Positions 51,198-61,295 of a stretch of DNA of 64,000 bases are shown in pieces. Position 1 is the stretch's first letter. The number at the start of each line of letters is the position of its first letter. This DNA comes from Caballeronia sp. SL2Y3 (GTDB lineage Bacteria; Pseudomonadota; Gammaproteobacteria; Burkholderiales; Burkholderiaceae): NCBI RefSeq assembly GCF_022879575.1, contig NZ_CP084261.1:806001-870000 (forward strand). Reading direction: 5' to 3'. The notes under the pieces are model-generated. The model did not search any database. It saw only the letters and a program-made list of their open reading frames with translations, and was not told where the DNA came from. Position numbers and translations under genes: made by a program.

Positions 51198-51254
51198 AGT
51201 TTTAGTTCATAATCCATTCACTCCTTCAACAACACAGCTAGAGGAATCTGCTAA

Positions 51255-51818
51255 ATGCCGATCATCAACAGCCAAGTCAAGCCGTTCAAGGCCACCGCTT
51301 ATCACAACGGCGATTTCGTGACCATCACCGATGAAAACCTGAAGGGCAAGTGGTCCGTGTTCGTGTTCTATCCGGCCGACTTCACGTTCGTCTGCCCGAC
51401 GGAACTCGGCGATCTGGCTGATCGTTACGAAGAATTCAAGAAGCTGGGCGTCGAGATCTACGGCGTTTCGACCGATACGCACTTCACGCACAAGGCATGG
51501 CACGACACGTCGGAAACGATCGCGAAGATCCAGTATCCGATGATCGGCGACCCGACGCTCGCGATCTCGCGCAACTTCGACGTGCTGATCGAAGAAGAAG
51601 GCATGGCGCTGCGTGGCACGTTCGTGATCAACCCGGAAGGCGAGATCAAGCTGTGCGAAATCCACGACAACGGCATCGGCCGCGACGCAGGCGAACTGCT
51701 GCGCAAGGTGCAGGCTGCGCAATACGTCGCATCGCACCCGGGCGAAGTCTGCCCCGCCAAGTGGACGCCGGGCGCTGAAACGCTGACGCCGTCGCTGGAC
51801 CTCATCGGCAAGATCTAA
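51255..51818 (+). CDS. ahpC: alkyl hydroperoxide reductase subunit C (peroxiredoxin)
   Basis: Typical two-cysteine peroxiredoxin, 187 aa. Peroxidatic C47 is in [12 protein letters not shown]; resolving C166 is in GEVCPAKW. Reduces H2O2 and organic peroxides using electrons from AhpF. An AGAGGAATC ribosome site is present. Followed 150 bp later by ahpF; a strong hairpin lies between the genes. Confidence 0.97.
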   Translation: MPIINSQVKPFKATAYHNGDFVTITDENLKGKWSVFVFYPADFTFVCPTELGDLADRYEEFKKLGVEIYGVSTDTHFTHKAWHDTSETIAKIQYPMIGDPTLAISRNFDVLIEEEGMALRGTFVINPEGEIKLCEIHDNGIGRDAGELLRKVQAAQYVASHPGEVCPAKWTPGAETLTPSLDLIGKI

Positions 51819-51846
51819 GCCTCGTCATTCGACGAGCGCATCACGG

Positions 51847-51875
51847 ACCTTGCCGCTGAATCGGCGGCAAGGTCA
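51847..51875 (+). promoter_or_regulatory. intercistronic hairpin between ahpC and ahpF
   Basis: An 11-bp perfect stem GACCTTGCCGC / GCGGCAAGGTC around a 7-base loop, 28 bases after the ahpC stop codon, preceded by a smaller CTCGTC/GACGAG stem. There is no T-run, so it is unlikely to be a full terminator. It may attenuate or protect the ahpC transcript so that AhpC outnumbers AhpF. Confidence 0.55.
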
Positions 51876-51969
51876 AAGCTCCAAACACGCTTTCGATGCG
51901 GCGCTTCGCGCGCCGTGCCGGAGCGTGTCCGCAACATCCCAAGAACAACGCCACGGAACGGACAACGCC

Positions 51970-53556
51970 ATGCTGGACGCCAACCTCAAGAATCAGTTGA
52001 AAGCCTATCTGGAAAAGGTCACCCGGCCGATCGAGCTCGTCGCCTTCCTCGACGACAGCGACAAGTCGCGTGAGCTGAAGGGCCTGCTCGACGAAATCGC
52101 TTCGCTGTCGACGCAGATCAGCGTCGTCGAGAAAGAGGACGCCTCCGCGCGTCGTCCGTCGTTCACCATCGGCGAGCCGGGCAAGGGCGCGGGCATCCAG
52201 TTCGCGGGCATTCCGATGGGCCACGAATTCACGTCGCTCGTGCTGGCGCTGTTGCAAACCGGCGGCCATCCGATCAAGCTGGACGACGCGACCATCGAAC
52301 AGATTCGCAATCTCGACGGCGACTACCGCTTCGAGACGTATTTCTCGCTGTCGTGCCAGAACTGCCCAGAAGTCGTGCAGGCGCTGAACGTGATGGCGAT
52401 CATCAATCCGCGCATCAAGCACGTCGCGATCGACGGCGCGCTCTTCCAGAGCGAAGTCGAAGAGCGCCAGGTCATGGCCGTGCCGACGATGTTCCTGAAC
52501 GGCGAAAGCTTCGGCCAGGGCCGCAGCGGCGTGAAGGAAATTCTCGCGAAGCTGGATAGCGGCTCGGCCGCCCGCGCCGCGAAGGAACTGGAGAAGAAGC
52601 CGGTGTTCGACGTGCTGATCGTCGGCGGCGGGCCGGCTGGCGCGGCAGCGGCGATCTACGCGGCGCGCAAGGGCATTGCGACGGGCGTCGTCGCCGAGCG
52701 CTTCGGCGGTCAGGTGCTCGACACCATGGCGATCGAAAACTTCGTCTCCGTGCAGGAAACAGAAGGACCGAAGTTCGCCACGGCACTCGAACAGCACGTG
52801 AAGAGCTACGAAGTCGACGTGATGGACGTGCAGCGCGCCGAGAAGCTGGTGCCGGGCCGCATTCACGAAGTGCAGCTGGCAAGCGGCGCGGTGCTGAAGG
52901 CAAAGACGATCGTGCTGGCGACCGGCGCGCGGTGGCGCGAAATCAACGTGCCGGGCGAGCGCGAGTATCGCGGTCGCGGCGTGGCGTACTGCCCGCACTG
53001 CGACGGCCCGCTCTTCAAGGGCAAGCGCGTTGCGGTGATCGGCGGCGGCAATTCGGGCGTCGAGGCGGCGATCGACCTGGCGGGCGTGGTTGCGGCGGTG
53101 ACGTTGATCGAATTCGGCGCGGAACTGCGCGCTGACGCAGTGCTGCAAAAGAAGCTGCGCAGCCTGCCGAACGTGACCATCGTCACGAGCGCGCAGACCA
53201 CGGAAATCACCGGCGACGGCAAGAAGGTCAACGGCCTGAACTACACGGACCGCGCGACGGGCGTGAGCCATCGCGTGGAGCTGGAAGGCGTGTTCGTGCA
53301 GATCGGTCTCGTGCCGAACACCGAGTGGCTCAAGGGCACGGTGGAACTGTCGAAGCACGGCGAGATCGTCGTCGACGCGAAGGGCGCGACCTCGGTTCCG
53401 GGCGTGTTCGCCGCCGGCGACGTGACGACGGTGCCGTTCAAGCAGATCGTGATCGCAGTGGGCGAAGGCGCGAAGGCATCGCTCGGGGCGTTCGATCACC
53501 TGATCCGCGCATCGGTGGAAGACGAAGCGCCGGCCGAGGAAGCAGTCGCGGCGTAA
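51970..53556 (+). CDS. ahpF: alkyl hydroperoxide reductase subunit F
   Basis: NADH-dependent flavoprotein that recycles AhpC, 528 aa. The N-terminal glutaredoxin-like domain has CxxC at 129 and 132 (SCQNCPEV). The thioredoxin-reductase-like part has FAD motif [17 protein letters not shown] near 219 and CPHC at 341-344. [10 protein letters not shown] is the NADH loop, and [13 protein letters not shown] is near the C-terminus. Start chosen at 51970 by domain extent. Downstream of ahpC. Confidence 0.97.
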   Translation: MLDANLKNQLKAYLEKVTRPIELVAFLDDSDKSRELKGLLDEIASLSTQISVVEKEDASARRPSFTIGEPGKGAGIQFAGIPMGHEFTSLVLALLQTGGHPIKLDDATIEQIRNLDGDYRFETYFSLSCQNCPEVVQALNVMAIINPRIKHVAIDGALFQSEVEERQVMAVPTMFLNGESFGQGRSGVKEILAKLDSGSAARAAKELEKKPVFDVLIVGGGPAGAAAAIYAARKGIATGVVAERFGGQVLDTMAIENFVSVQETEGPKFATALEQHVKSYEVDVMDVQRAEKLVPGRIHEVQLASGAVLKAKTIVLATGARWREINVPGEREYRGRGVAYCPHCDGPLFKGKRVAVIGGGNSGVEAAIDLAGVVAAVTLIEFGAELRADAVLQKKLRSLPNVTIVTSAQTTEITGDGKKVNGLNYTDRATGVSHRVELEGVFVQIGLVPNTEWLKGTVELSKHGEIVVDAKGATSVPGVFAAGDVTTVPFKQIVIAVGEGAKASLGAFDHLIRASVEDEAPAEEAVAA

Positions 53557-53576
53557 GACAGCAACTAGGCCGCACG

Positions 53577-53609
53577 AAAGGCGAACGGAGCGATCCGTTT
53601 GCCTTTTTT
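53577..53609 (+). terminator. rho-independent terminator after ahpF
   Basis: Stem AAAGGCGAACGGA with TCCGTTTGCCTTT (one G-T-type pair) around a 4-base loop, ending in six T residues. 20 bases after the ahpF stop. Confidence 0.88.
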
Positions 53610-53625
53610 CATTGGTGCGCGCGAG

Positions 53626-54855
53626 TCACTCCGCGTCTGCCGACTTCGGCTTCAGAACGAGCGGAAACGTGACTTCGAACACGCTTCCGTGCCCTTTCGA
53701 CGAATGAAAGCGCAATTCGCCCTCCAGCGTGCGCGTGAGTTCCTTGACGATGGCAAGCCCAAGCCCCGTGCCGGGGATATCGTCCCCAGCGGCGCGCTGG
53801 AATTCCTCGAACACCCGCTCCTGATCCGCTTCGCTGATGCCGACGCCGGTATCGGCCACGCGCAGCCGCCAGCGGTGCTCGGGTGCGGCGGTGATCGACA
53901 ACACGATCTCGCCCGACGACGTGTACTTGACCGCATTGGACAGCAGATTCAGCGCGACCTGTTTGACCTTCAGCCGGTTCGACACTACGGTACTCAGCGT
54001 GGGATCGACATGCCCGGTGAGCTTAAGCCCCTTCGCCTCGGTGGCGACGCGGCTCGACTGCATCAGTTCGTCGAACAGGCTGACAATATCGAAGCTGTCG
54101 ACCGTCAGCATGGAATCGTCGCTCAACAGCTTCGAGTATTCGACCATTTCGTCGACGAGCGTCGCCATGTCCACCACCTGCCTGTTGGCAAGCCCGAGCG
54201 CCGTGTCGCGCTTGGCGGGCGAGCGCCCGGCCAGTTGCAGCGCGGTGGAGAACACGTTCAGGAAGTTGCGCAGGTCATGCGCGACGCGCCGCGTGACCTG
54301 CATGCGCGACTCGTACAGATCGCCGATGAGTTGTTGGCGCAGCGTCAGTTCCTGGTTCGCGCGCTCCAGCATGCCGGTGTATTCGTCGATCTTGCGGTCG
54401 CGCTCGGTCACCGCTTCGCGAACGGATGCCAGCGTGACGAGACTCACCACTTCGTCGGTCATGAGGCGCGCGTATTCTTCGTCCGCGCGGCTGAAGTCTT
54501 CATGCGACGCCGCGTATTCGCCGATCGCGGACAACAGAACCTGTCTGAAGAGATCGAGCTCGCGCACCAGTTCGTCGATGCGATAGCCCTGCTGCCAGCG
54601 CCATTGGCCGTGCTGGCGGGCGTCGTGCTCGAGCGCCCCTTCCTGCCCGCTCAGGCTGCGCGTTTCGAGCACATTGCAGATTTCTTCGAGGATGCTCGGC
54701 AGATGATCGGCAAGCTGGCGATACGTGAGCTGGTCCGAATGCTCGACTTCCTGATCGCCGAAGACGAGCTTCATCCATCTCTCCGTCAGCGCGGTCTGCT
54801 GAGTGCGCAGCGCGGCCACGAGTCCGTTCATGCCGTCGGCGCGAATGTCGCGCAT
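53626..54855 (-). CDS. soluble sensor histidine kinase with RsbRD-type N-terminal domain
   Basis: 409 aa, no membrane segment. The N-terminal helical region (about 1-140) resembles RsbRD_N domains (HGQWRWQQGYRIDELVREL near 82-100). A coiled coil (143-180) leads into HisKA with phospho-acceptor H193 (VAHDLRNFLNVF). The HATPase domain has NLLSNAVKYT, DTGVGISE and GTGLGLAIVKEL. All kinase boxes are intact. No response regulator is adjacent, so it is an orphan kinase. Start 54855 follows a GGAGAAT ribosome site. Confidence 0.87.
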   Translation of the reverse strand: MRDIRADGMNGLVAALRTQQTALTERWMKLVFGDQEVEHSDQLTYRQLADHLPSILEEICNVLETRSLSGQEGALEHDARQHGQWRWQQGYRIDELVRELDLFRQVLLSAIGEYAASHEDFSRADEEYARLMTDEVVSLVTLASVREAVTERDRKIDEYTGMLERANQELTLRQQLIGDLYESRMQVTRRVAHDLRNFLNVFSTALQLAGRSPAKRDTALGLANRQVVDMATLVDEMVEYSKLLSDDSMLTVDSFDIVSLFDELMQSSRVATEAKGLKLTGHVDPTLSTVVSNRLKVKQVALNLLSNAVKYTSSGEIVLSITAAPEHRWRLRVADTGVGISEADQERVFEEFQRAAGDDIPGTGLGLAIVKELTRTLEGELRFHSSKGHGSVFEVTFPLVLKPKSADAE

Positions 54856-55120
54856 GTGCAATTCTCCGATTTTGGTGCGCCGGAGACGGCGTTAAAGGAA
54901 CGCTCGTTGGACCGGAAGTGCGACAGTGCGGCAGTGAGACAAGGCGGCACATACTTCGGCAGTATAGGCCGACAGATCCGTGTCCAGTGCAAATCCGACC
55001 GGTCTGTTCAACCACTTGCGCCAAGCTTTACCTGCTGCGCTCCCCTTCATGCTCGCGCGCGGCTTTCGAATCGTGCAAGATTGCGCCGATACCCGTGACA
55101 TGGCAATTGCAGGAGAGAAA

Positions 55121-55897
55121 ATGACCTCATCGGGCGGCTGGGAAGCCAAGCAGTACAGTGTGTTTGAAGCGGAGCGCACGCGGCCGGTCCGCGATCTCCT
55201 TCATGCGGCGCAGGGCGCGACGGTTCGCGTTGCGGTGGACCTCGGCTGCGGGCCGGGCAACTCGACCGAGAAGCTGCTCGACTATGCGCCGCAGGCAAGC
55301 ATCGTGGGCATCGACAGTTCCGCCGACATGATCGAGGCCGCGCGCAAGCGTCTGCCGCAGGTGCGCTTCGAGCTGGCGGATATCTCGGCCTGGAACGAAG
55401 CCGGCCCGTACGACCTGATTCTCGCGAACGCGTCCCTGCAGTGGGTGCCCGATCACGATACGCTGCTGCCGCGACTCGTCGGCCTGCTCGCGCCCGGCGG
55501 ACGGCTCGCGGTGCAGATGCCGGACAATCTCGACGAGCCATCTCACAGGCTCATGCGCGAGGTGGCGGCGAACGGGCCGTGGCGCGAGCGGCTCGCAGGC
55601 ACCGAGCGCACGCTCCGCCACGATGCGCAGTGGTACTACGCGCGACTCAAGCCGCAGTGCGAGCGCGTCGATGTGTGGCGCACCATCTACCATCATCCGC
55701 TCGCAGGCGGCATCGACGCCGTGATCGAATGGTTCAAGGGCAGCGCGCTGCGGCCCATGCTCGCGAAGCTCGAAGCCGACGAACAGACCGCCTTCCTGGA
55801 CCAGTATCGCGAAGCGCTGAAATCGGCGTATGCGGTGCTCGCCGACGGCACCGTGCTGCTGCCGTTCCCGCGCCTCTTTTTCGTCGGGACGCGCTGA
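55121..55897 (+). CDS. tam: trans-aconitate 2-methyltransferase Tam
   Basis: SAM-dependent methyltransferase of 258 aa. SAM motif VAVDLGCGPGNSTEKLLDYA near 31, then GIDSSADMIEAARKRLPQVRF and DLILANASLQWVPDHDTLLP. This is the Tam pattern (252 aa in E. coli). It methylates trans-aconitate, which arises from cis-aconitate and inhibits aconitase. An AGGAG ribosome site places the start at 55121 rather than at 55100. Convergent with the LysR gene, 7 bp apart. Confidence 0.9.
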   Translation: MTSSGGWEAKQYSVFEAERTRPVRDLLHAAQGATVRVAVDLGCGPGNSTEKLLDYAPQASIVGIDSSADMIEAARKRLPQVRFELADISAWNEAGPYDLILANASLQWVPDHDTLLPRLVGLLAPGGRLAVQMPDNLDEPSHRLMREVAANGPWRERLAGTERTLRHDAQWYYARLKPQCERVDVWRTIYHHPLAGGIDAVIEWFKGSALRPMLAKLEADEQTAFLDQYREALKSAYAVLADGTVLLPFPRLFFVGTR

Positions 55898-55904
55898 CGC
55901 AGCG

Positions 55905-56840
55905 TTATTGCGCCCGCCCGTTGTCCCGCAGCATCTGCACGAACTGGCGCGCCGCCGGCGAAAGCGCGCCGCCCTTTCGCGTCACGACGCCATACGTCTG
56001 CGACTTGAGCTTCATGCGTATCGGCAGCACGCGCAGCATGCCGTGGCGCTCGAACACGCGGGCGACGCTCGCCGGCAGAATCGACACCAGTTCCGGGCTT
56101 TCCTGCAGCAGCGTCACCGTGACGAACGGCGACGCCGTCGAAATGGGATTGGCGGGCATCGGCAAACCCGCGAGATCGAGTTCGCGCTCGAGCAGCGCGC
56201 TCATCGGCAGATAGCTCGGATACGTGACCCAGCGGCGGTTCGCCAGATCCGCCAGCGCGACTTCGCGCGTCTGCCCGTCGCCGCGCGCCCGTCCCGCCAC
56301 GATGCACAGCGGCTCGTCCGTCAGCGGCTGATAGTGGTACTTCGACGGCTGCTCCGACACGCTCGCGCGACCGATCACGAGATCGACGCGGCCGTCGTCC
56401 AGCATCGCGAGCATGTTGGCGCTCGTGTCCTCGACGATCTCGACCGCGAGATCCGGATGCTTCGCGTGCATCTGGTTGACCATCGGCGCGACGACGCCCG
56501 GCACCGCGCCCATGATCGTGCCGACGGTCAGCCGCCCGCCCGTGCCCGCGCGAATCTGCGCAACTTCCTGACAAAGCGCAGACAAATCGGCGGCCAGCAC
56601 GCGCGCATAGCGCACCACGCAGCGGCCGAACGGATTCGGAATGAGCCCGCTTTTCGCGCGCTCGAAAAGCGGCGCTTCGAGCATCGACTCCAGTTCGGCC
56701 AGCGCCTTGCTCGCGGCGGATTGCGTCATCGCCATTGCGCTCGATGCCTTGTGCAGCGACTTGTGATCGTCGAGCGCGATCAAGAGTTGCAGCTGCTTCA
56801 TGCGCAGCCGCGACATCAGGACATCGAGAGTGGTCTTCAT
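55905..56840 (-). CDS. LysR-family transcriptional regulator
   Basis: 311 aa. The HTH is at about 12-65 ([40 protein letters not shown]). The effector domain begins with [20 protein letters not shown] near 97. It is divergent from the ketoglutarate-semialdehyde dehydrogenase gene, the usual layout for a LysR regulator of sugar-acid or hydroxyproline catabolism, which is probably its target (inferred). Confidence 0.9.
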   Translation of the reverse strand: MKTTLDVLMSRLRMKQLQLLIALDDHKSLHKASSAMAMTQSAASKALAELESMLEAPLFERAKSGLIPNPFGRCVVRYARVLAADLSALCQEVAQIRAGTGGRLTVGTIMGAVPGVVAPMVNQMHAKHPDLAVEIVEDTSANMLAMLDDGRVDLVIGRASVSEQPSKYHYQPLTDEPLCIVAGRARGDGQTREVALADLANRRWVTYPSYLPMSALLERELDLAGLPMPANPISTASPFVTVTLLQESPELVSILPASVARVFERHGMLRVLPIRMKLKSQTYGVVTRKGGALSPAARQFVQMLRDNGRAQ

Positions 56841-57003
56841 CGTAAGAAAAGAAACGCGGGTGATTCCGCGGGTGATTCCAAAAAGCGATCAAGCGATGGA
56901 AAGCTTTCACTATACAGGCGCGTTCGCCGGGTCGTATAGTCGGCGCAGCACGACGCTCGCCAAGGAAGCGTCGCGACCCTCTATCACGGAAGGACGAGAC
57001 ACC

Positions 57004-58587
57004 ATGGAACTCACAGGCAACCTGCTCATCGGCCAGCAATCGGTGCGCGGCACGAACGGCACCATCAAGGCCGTCAACGCATCGACGGGCGCAGCCATCG
57101 AACCGGGATTCGGCGGCGCAACGCTCGACGATCTCGACCGCGCGTGCGCGCTCGCGTGGGCCGCGTTCGACGTCTATCGCGAAACCGCGCCTGAAGCCCG
57201 CGCGAAGTTTCTCGAAGCGATCGCGCAAAACATCCTCGATATCGGCGACGACCTGATCGAGCGCTGCATGATCGAAAGCGGCCTGCCCCGCGGGCGTCTG
57301 GAAGGCGAGCGCGGCCGCACGGTCGGCCAGCTGCGCATGTTCGCGGATGTCGTGCGCAACGGCGATTACCTCGGCGTGCGCATCGACCCGCCGCAACCCG
57401 ACCGTAAGCCGATGCCGCGCGTGGATCTGCGCCTGCGTCATATCGGCGTCGGTCCCGTCGCCGTGTTCGGCGCAAGCAACTTCCCGCTGGCGTTCTCCGT
57501 CGCGGGCGGCGATACGGCGTCCGCGCTGGCCGCGGGCTGCCCGGTGATCGCGAAGGCGCACTCGGCGCATCCGGGCACGGCGGAACTCGTCGGCCGCGCG
57601 GTGCAAAAGGCCGTGAAGGACTGCGGCATGCCGGAAGGCACCTTCTCGCTGCTTTTCGACAGCGGCCGTGACATCGGTCAGGGTCTGGTGAAGGACAATC
57701 GCGTGAAGGCGGCCGGTTTCACGGGTTCGCGTGGCGGCGGCACGGCGCTGATGAAGCTCGCGGCCGAACGCGCCGAGCCGATCCCTATCTACGCGGAAAT
57801 GAGCAGCATCAACCCGGTTCTGCTGTTCCCGGCAGCGCTCGCCAACCGCACCGAAGCCATCGCCCGCGGTTTCGTGCAGTCGCTCGTGCTGGGCGCGGGC
57901 CAGTTCTGCACGAACCCCGGCCTGGTGCTCGCAGTCGACGGCCCGGACCTCGATAAGTTCATCGAAGCGGCATCGGCGGCGCTCAAGGAAACCGCCGCGC
58001 AGACGATGCTCACGCCGGGCATCCACAAGGCGTACGAAGGCGCGGTCGAGAAGATCGCTTCGCACGACGGCGTGAAGACCGCCGCTCGCGGCTTGCCGGC
58101 AGAGGGCGGCAATCAGGGTCAGTCGGCGCTCTTCGTCACGACCGCCGACGCGTTCCGTGAGAACCACGCGCTGCAGGACGAGATTTTCGGCGCGTCGTCG
58201 CTCGTCGTGCGCTGCCCGGACCTCGCCACGATGCGCGAGCTGATCGAATCGCTCGAAGGTCAACTCACCGCCGCGCTGCAGATCGACGAAGCCGATTACG
58301 CCGATGCCCGCAGCTTCGTGGCTCCGCTCGAACGCCGCACGGGCCGTATTCTGGTGAACGGCTTCGGCACCGGCGTCGAAGTGGGCCACGCGATGGTCCA
58401 CGGCGGCCCGTATCCGTCGACCGCCGATGGCCGCTCGACCTCGGTCGGCAGCCTCGCGATCAACCGCTTCCTGCGGCCCGTCAGCTATCAGGACCTGCCG
58501 GAAGCGCTGCTCCCGGATCCGGTCAAGACGGACAATCCGCTCGGCCTGAACCGCCGTATCGACGGCAAGCTGCAACTGGCAAGCTGA
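57004..58587 (+). CDS. 2,5-dioxopentanoate (alpha-ketoglutarate semialdehyde) dehydrogenase
   Basis: Aldehyde dehydrogenase-fold protein of 527 aa, NADP-type. Nucleotide-site [20 protein letters not shown] near 156-175, glycine motif FTGSRGGG near 240, AEMSSINPV near 262, catalytic Cys in [10 protein letters not shown] near 302. Resembles 2,5-dioxovalerate dehydrogenase, the last step of D-glucarate/galactarate and pentose degradation, yielding 2-oxoglutarate. The ribosome site AAGGACGAGACACC supports ATG 57004. Other genes of that pathway are not in this window. Divergent LysR upstream. Confidence 0.88.
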   Translation: MELTGNLLIGQQSVRGTNGTIKAVNASTGAAIEPGFGGATLDDLDRACALAWAAFDVYRETAPEARAKFLEAIAQNILDIGDDLIERCMIESGLPRGRLEGERGRTVGQLRMFADVVRNGDYLGVRIDPPQPDRKPMPRVDLRLRHIGVGPVAVFGASNFPLAFSVAGGDTASALAAGCPVIAKAHSAHPGTAELVGRAVQKAVKDCGMPEGTFSLLFDSGRDIGQGLVKDNRVKAAGFTGSRGGGTALMKLAAERAEPIPIYAEMSSINPVLLFPAALANRTEAIARGFVQSLVLGAGQFCTNPGLVLAVDGPDLDKFIEAASAALKETAAQTMLTPGIHKAYEGAVEKIASHDGVKTAARGLPAEGGNQGQSALFVTTADAFRENHALQDEIFGASSLVVRCPDLATMRELIESLEGQLTAALQIDEADYADARSFVAPLERRTGRILVNGFGTGVEVGHAMVHGGPYPSTADGRSTSVGSLAINRFLRPVSYQDLPEALLPDPVKTDNPLGLNRRIDGKLQLAS

Positions 58588-58597
58588 TCGTTGCCAT

Positions 58598-58623
58598 GGA
58601 GCGCCCTTCGGGGCGCTCCGTTT
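58598..58623 (+). terminator. rho-independent terminator after the aldehyde dehydrogenase gene
   Basis: Perfect 9-bp stem GGAGCGCCC / GGGCGCTCC with a TTCG tetraloop, followed by GTTTCTC. Eleven bases after the stop codon. Confidence 0.82.
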
Positions 58624-59174
58624 CTCGCCTCACGATAGTTCGGAATCCTTCGCATCGTCCGGGTCTAGCATAGGCCGCGCCCGAGGCGGGGGAAAAACAA
58701 CACGGCGCGCGCACTGCAAGACCCTTTCGCATCAGCGGCTTAGCGAGCGGCCGCCGGCCATTGTCGGTTATTGGCTAAAGAATGGCGTCTCACTACCGCT
58801 GCGCCGCGCCCAGAATATCCTGATGAGAGTAGCGAAGCGTGGCGCTGCGCGCGCACCGGAACGGTGTCGCGGCTGCATCCATTGCGCATTCGCATCCGAC
58901 GAGGGCCATGCGCGCCGTTTCACCGGCAGGCGCGAGACGACACGCAGCACGGAGCCACCGCGCAGCCGCCGCCGTCGGGCGGCCCGAAGTAGGTGCGAAA
59001 CGCAATTGACGTGCGTCGAGGGTTGACGCCATATTCGAATTTCGTCTTCCGCCGGCGAGCCCGACCGGAAGAGGAAACAATACGAAGGATTGCTGCCGCC
59101 CGGACGCCCCGGCGTTCATACGAGCCGGGCGCACGGCGGCCACGTTATCGCACATGTCCTTCGAGGGCTTCAGC
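58624..59174. other. non-coding interval of about 550 bases
   Basis: No supported gene between the terminator and the zinc-ribbon gene. Overlapping open frames on both strands are shadows without ribosome sites. Contains the promoter of the zinc-ribbon gene, which I cannot place. Composition is less GC-skewed than coding DNA. Nothing else noticed. Confidence 0.35.
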
Positions 59175-61163
59175 ATGACCACGCGTTTGACGTTTCCCGC
59201 ATCCATGTTCTCCGTCGTCTGCCAACGCTGCGGCAGCACCGTGCGCAAAAATGCCGACAGCTGCCCGAACTGCGGCGCCGATCGCAGCGCGGCTTTCGGC
59301 CGCAAACGCGGCGGCGCGGCACGCCCGCGCGCCAACATGTTCGAGCAACAGATCTCGAATCCGCCGTTCATATCGGCGTCCGCTTCCGCGCCCGTCGACG
59401 ATGGCGAACCCGGCATGCATTCCGCCTGGCCCGGCGGCTGGGACCCGAAGCGCGCGAGCGAACGCATCGCGCAAAAGGCCGCCGAGCACCGGGCAAAGCG
59501 CGTCGAGCAATCGGCGCGCAACGCTTACGCCGATCCGAGCAACGATCCGGACGCCCTGCCCGGCACCGGCCGATGGAACGGCAGCAAGACGCTCATCGCC
59601 GGCGCGTGCGCGCTGGCGCTCGTGGCGGCCGGCGTCGCCTATATGCGATACGGCGCGGACGACCGCGCCGCGTCAGGCGAACTGAGCGCGTCGGGTGCGA
59701 TCGACGCGAAACTCGGTCCGTTCGGGCGCGGCGCAACCGATGCATCCAATTCGACCGACGCCAGCCCTTCTGCCGACGCGCCCGCGCAGCAGGCTCCCGG
59801 CGCCGCGAGAACAGGCGCGCTGACGCTCGCTCCCGGCGATCCGCTGCAAGGCACGCGCGCGGCGCTGGACCAGCACGATCTGACGCTGGCGCGCGCCCGG
59901 ATGAAGGCGCTGGCGGCTCGCGAGCAGGCGCGGCCCGAATTCGACGCGCTGAAAGACGAACTCGTCAAACGCGAGCAGCAACGCGACGCGGCGCTGCAAC
60001 TGGCGCGCGCCTGCGAACGCACGTCCGCGTGGGCGTGCGTGCAGCAGAATGCCGCCGAGGCGCTGGCGCTCGATGGCGGGAACGCCGAGTCGCAAGCCAT
60101 GCTGGAGCGCGTGATCACGCATGCCGGCTGGCTCGTCGCGACGCCGCAGGGCGCAAAGAAAGGCAGTACGGCCGGCAGTGCGATCGGCGACCCGAATAGC
60201 GGCACCGCCGTTGCGGGCAGTGTCACGCCGGCGCCCGCCGCAGCCGCGACGCCGCCTGCTGCCGTTGCTGCACAGGCAAACGTTGCATCGGCTCCGCAAG
60301 CGGACAAGACCGACGTGCTGGCCGCGAAGCCCGCGCCCGAGAAGCGCAACGGACAACGCAGCGTGAACGCGAACGCGGCGGCGGCCGCCGCTGCTGCCGC
60401 TGCCCGCCAGGCCGCGCTCGACGACGCCCGCGCCGCCGAATACACATCGCGCGCCGAAAAGATCGCCCGTGCCCAAGCCGCGACGAACGCGATGGTCGCG
60501 GCCACGATTCTCCCGCCGTCGCCCAGTGTCACGGCGCAAGCCAAGCCTGCGACGCCCGCAGCGACCGAGCCTGTCGCTACCGCGCCTGCTGCTCCGGCTC
60601 CGGCTGCGGCCAAGCCGTCGACCGCCGCGCCGACGCAGGCTCAGGATTCCGGTAACGGCATGTACGTCGCGACGAGCCCGCCGAACAGCAACGGCATGTA
60701 TGTCGCGCCGAGCAGCGTGCAGGGCGACATGTATGTCGCCCCCGCCGCGCCGAACGGCATGTATGTCGCGCCGGCAACGCGGCCCGCGCCGTCGCCATCG
60801 CCCGCGCCGGCTGCCGCGCCCACCCAGCGCGCGACGCCTTCGGGCGGGCAATCGTCAGTGCCGCCGCTTCTGCCGCAGGCAGCCGCGATCCAGCCGCAAG
60901 CCGCGCACGTATTGCCGTCCGGCTCGCAGGCCGTCCGGCCCGCCAGCATCGAGCGTCCGGCTGTCGCCACCGCGACCGTCGCGACCGCCACCGCGAGCAC
61001 GCTGCCGACGACAACCGTCAGCGGCACCTCGCGCGCGGCAACATCCTTCGGAGCGTCGAGCGTGACGGCGCGCATGGACGCCGACAAGACCGACGACGTC
61101 GAGCGCGCCATCAAACAGTACGGCTGGAGCAGCGGCAACGGGCGGCCCGCGCCCGCGCGCTGA
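59175..61163 (+). CDS. zinc-ribbon membrane protein with GMYVA repeats
   Basis: 662 aa, unrecognised as a whole. An N-terminal zinc ribbon C16-x2-C19 ... C30-x2-C33 is cytoplasmic. One membrane helix at about 139-158 (TLIAGACALALVAAGVAYMR) is followed by a region with ACERTSAWACVQQNAAEALA that looks helical/TPR-like (about 220-310). A long Ala/Pro/Thr low-complexity part ends in four GMYVA repeats, Met at 496, 508, 519 and 529 (spacing 12, 11, 10). The last 30 residues are conserved-looking (ERAIKQYGWSSGNG). A GAGGG ribosome site supports ATG 59175; 59154 and 59205 are alternatives. Neighbour is a TAXI protein. Confidence 0.75.
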   Translation: MTTRLTFPASMFSVVCQRCGSTVRKNADSCPNCGADRSAAFGRKRGGAARPRANMFEQQISNPPFISASASAPVDDGEPGMHSAWPGGWDPKRASERIAQKAAEHRAKRVEQSARNAYADPSNDPDALPGTGRWNGSKTLIAGACALALVAAGVAYMRYGADDRAASGELSASGAIDAKLGPFGRGATDASNSTDASPSADAPAQQAPGAARTGALTLAPGDPLQGTRAALDQHDLTLARARMKALAAREQARPEFDALKDELVKREQQRDAALQLARACERTSAWACVQQNAAEALALDGGNAESQAMLERVITHAGWLVATPQGAKKGSTAGSAIGDPNSGTAVAGSVTPAPAAAATPPAAVAAQANVASAPQADKTDVLAAKPAPEKRNGQRSVNANAAAAAAAAAARQAALDDARAAEYTSRAEKIARAQAATNAMVAATILPPSPSVTAQAKPATPAATEPVATAPAAPAPAAAKPSTAAPTQAQDSGNGMYVATSPPNSNGMYVAPSSVQGDMYVAPAAPNGMYVAPATRPAPSPSPAPAAAPTQRATPSGGQSSVPPLLPQAAAIQPQAAHVLPSGSQAVRPASIERPAVATATVATATASTLPTTTVSGTSRAATSFGASSVTARMDADKTDDVERAIKQYGWSSGNGRPAPAR

Positions 61164-61230
61164 CCGGTTTCCCGCATCACCTCCGCGCTATTGCATCACC
61201 GGCATTACCGGCATTACCGTATCACCTGTA

Positions 61231-61260
61231 TCACGCGACGCCCGCGCGTCGCGTGACTTT
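61231..61260 (+). terminator. terminator between the zinc-ribbon and TAXI genes
   Basis: Perfect 10-bp stem TCACGCGACG / CGTCGCGTGA with a 6-base loop followed by CTTT. It lies 67 bases after the zinc-ribbon stop and 35 before the TAXI start, so the two genes may be partly uncoupled. Confidence 0.65.
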
Positions 61261-61295
61261 CGAAGAACCCGTCCAACTCGACTCAAGGGTCAATC

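Noticed and set aside
55693..58575. A 960-codon open frame on the minus strand opposite the aldehyde dehydrogenase and tam genes
   Set aside because: Shadow frame made possible by the high GC content. Its translation is His/Arg/Ala-rich low-complexity sequence, and the opposite strand carries clear enzyme motifs.
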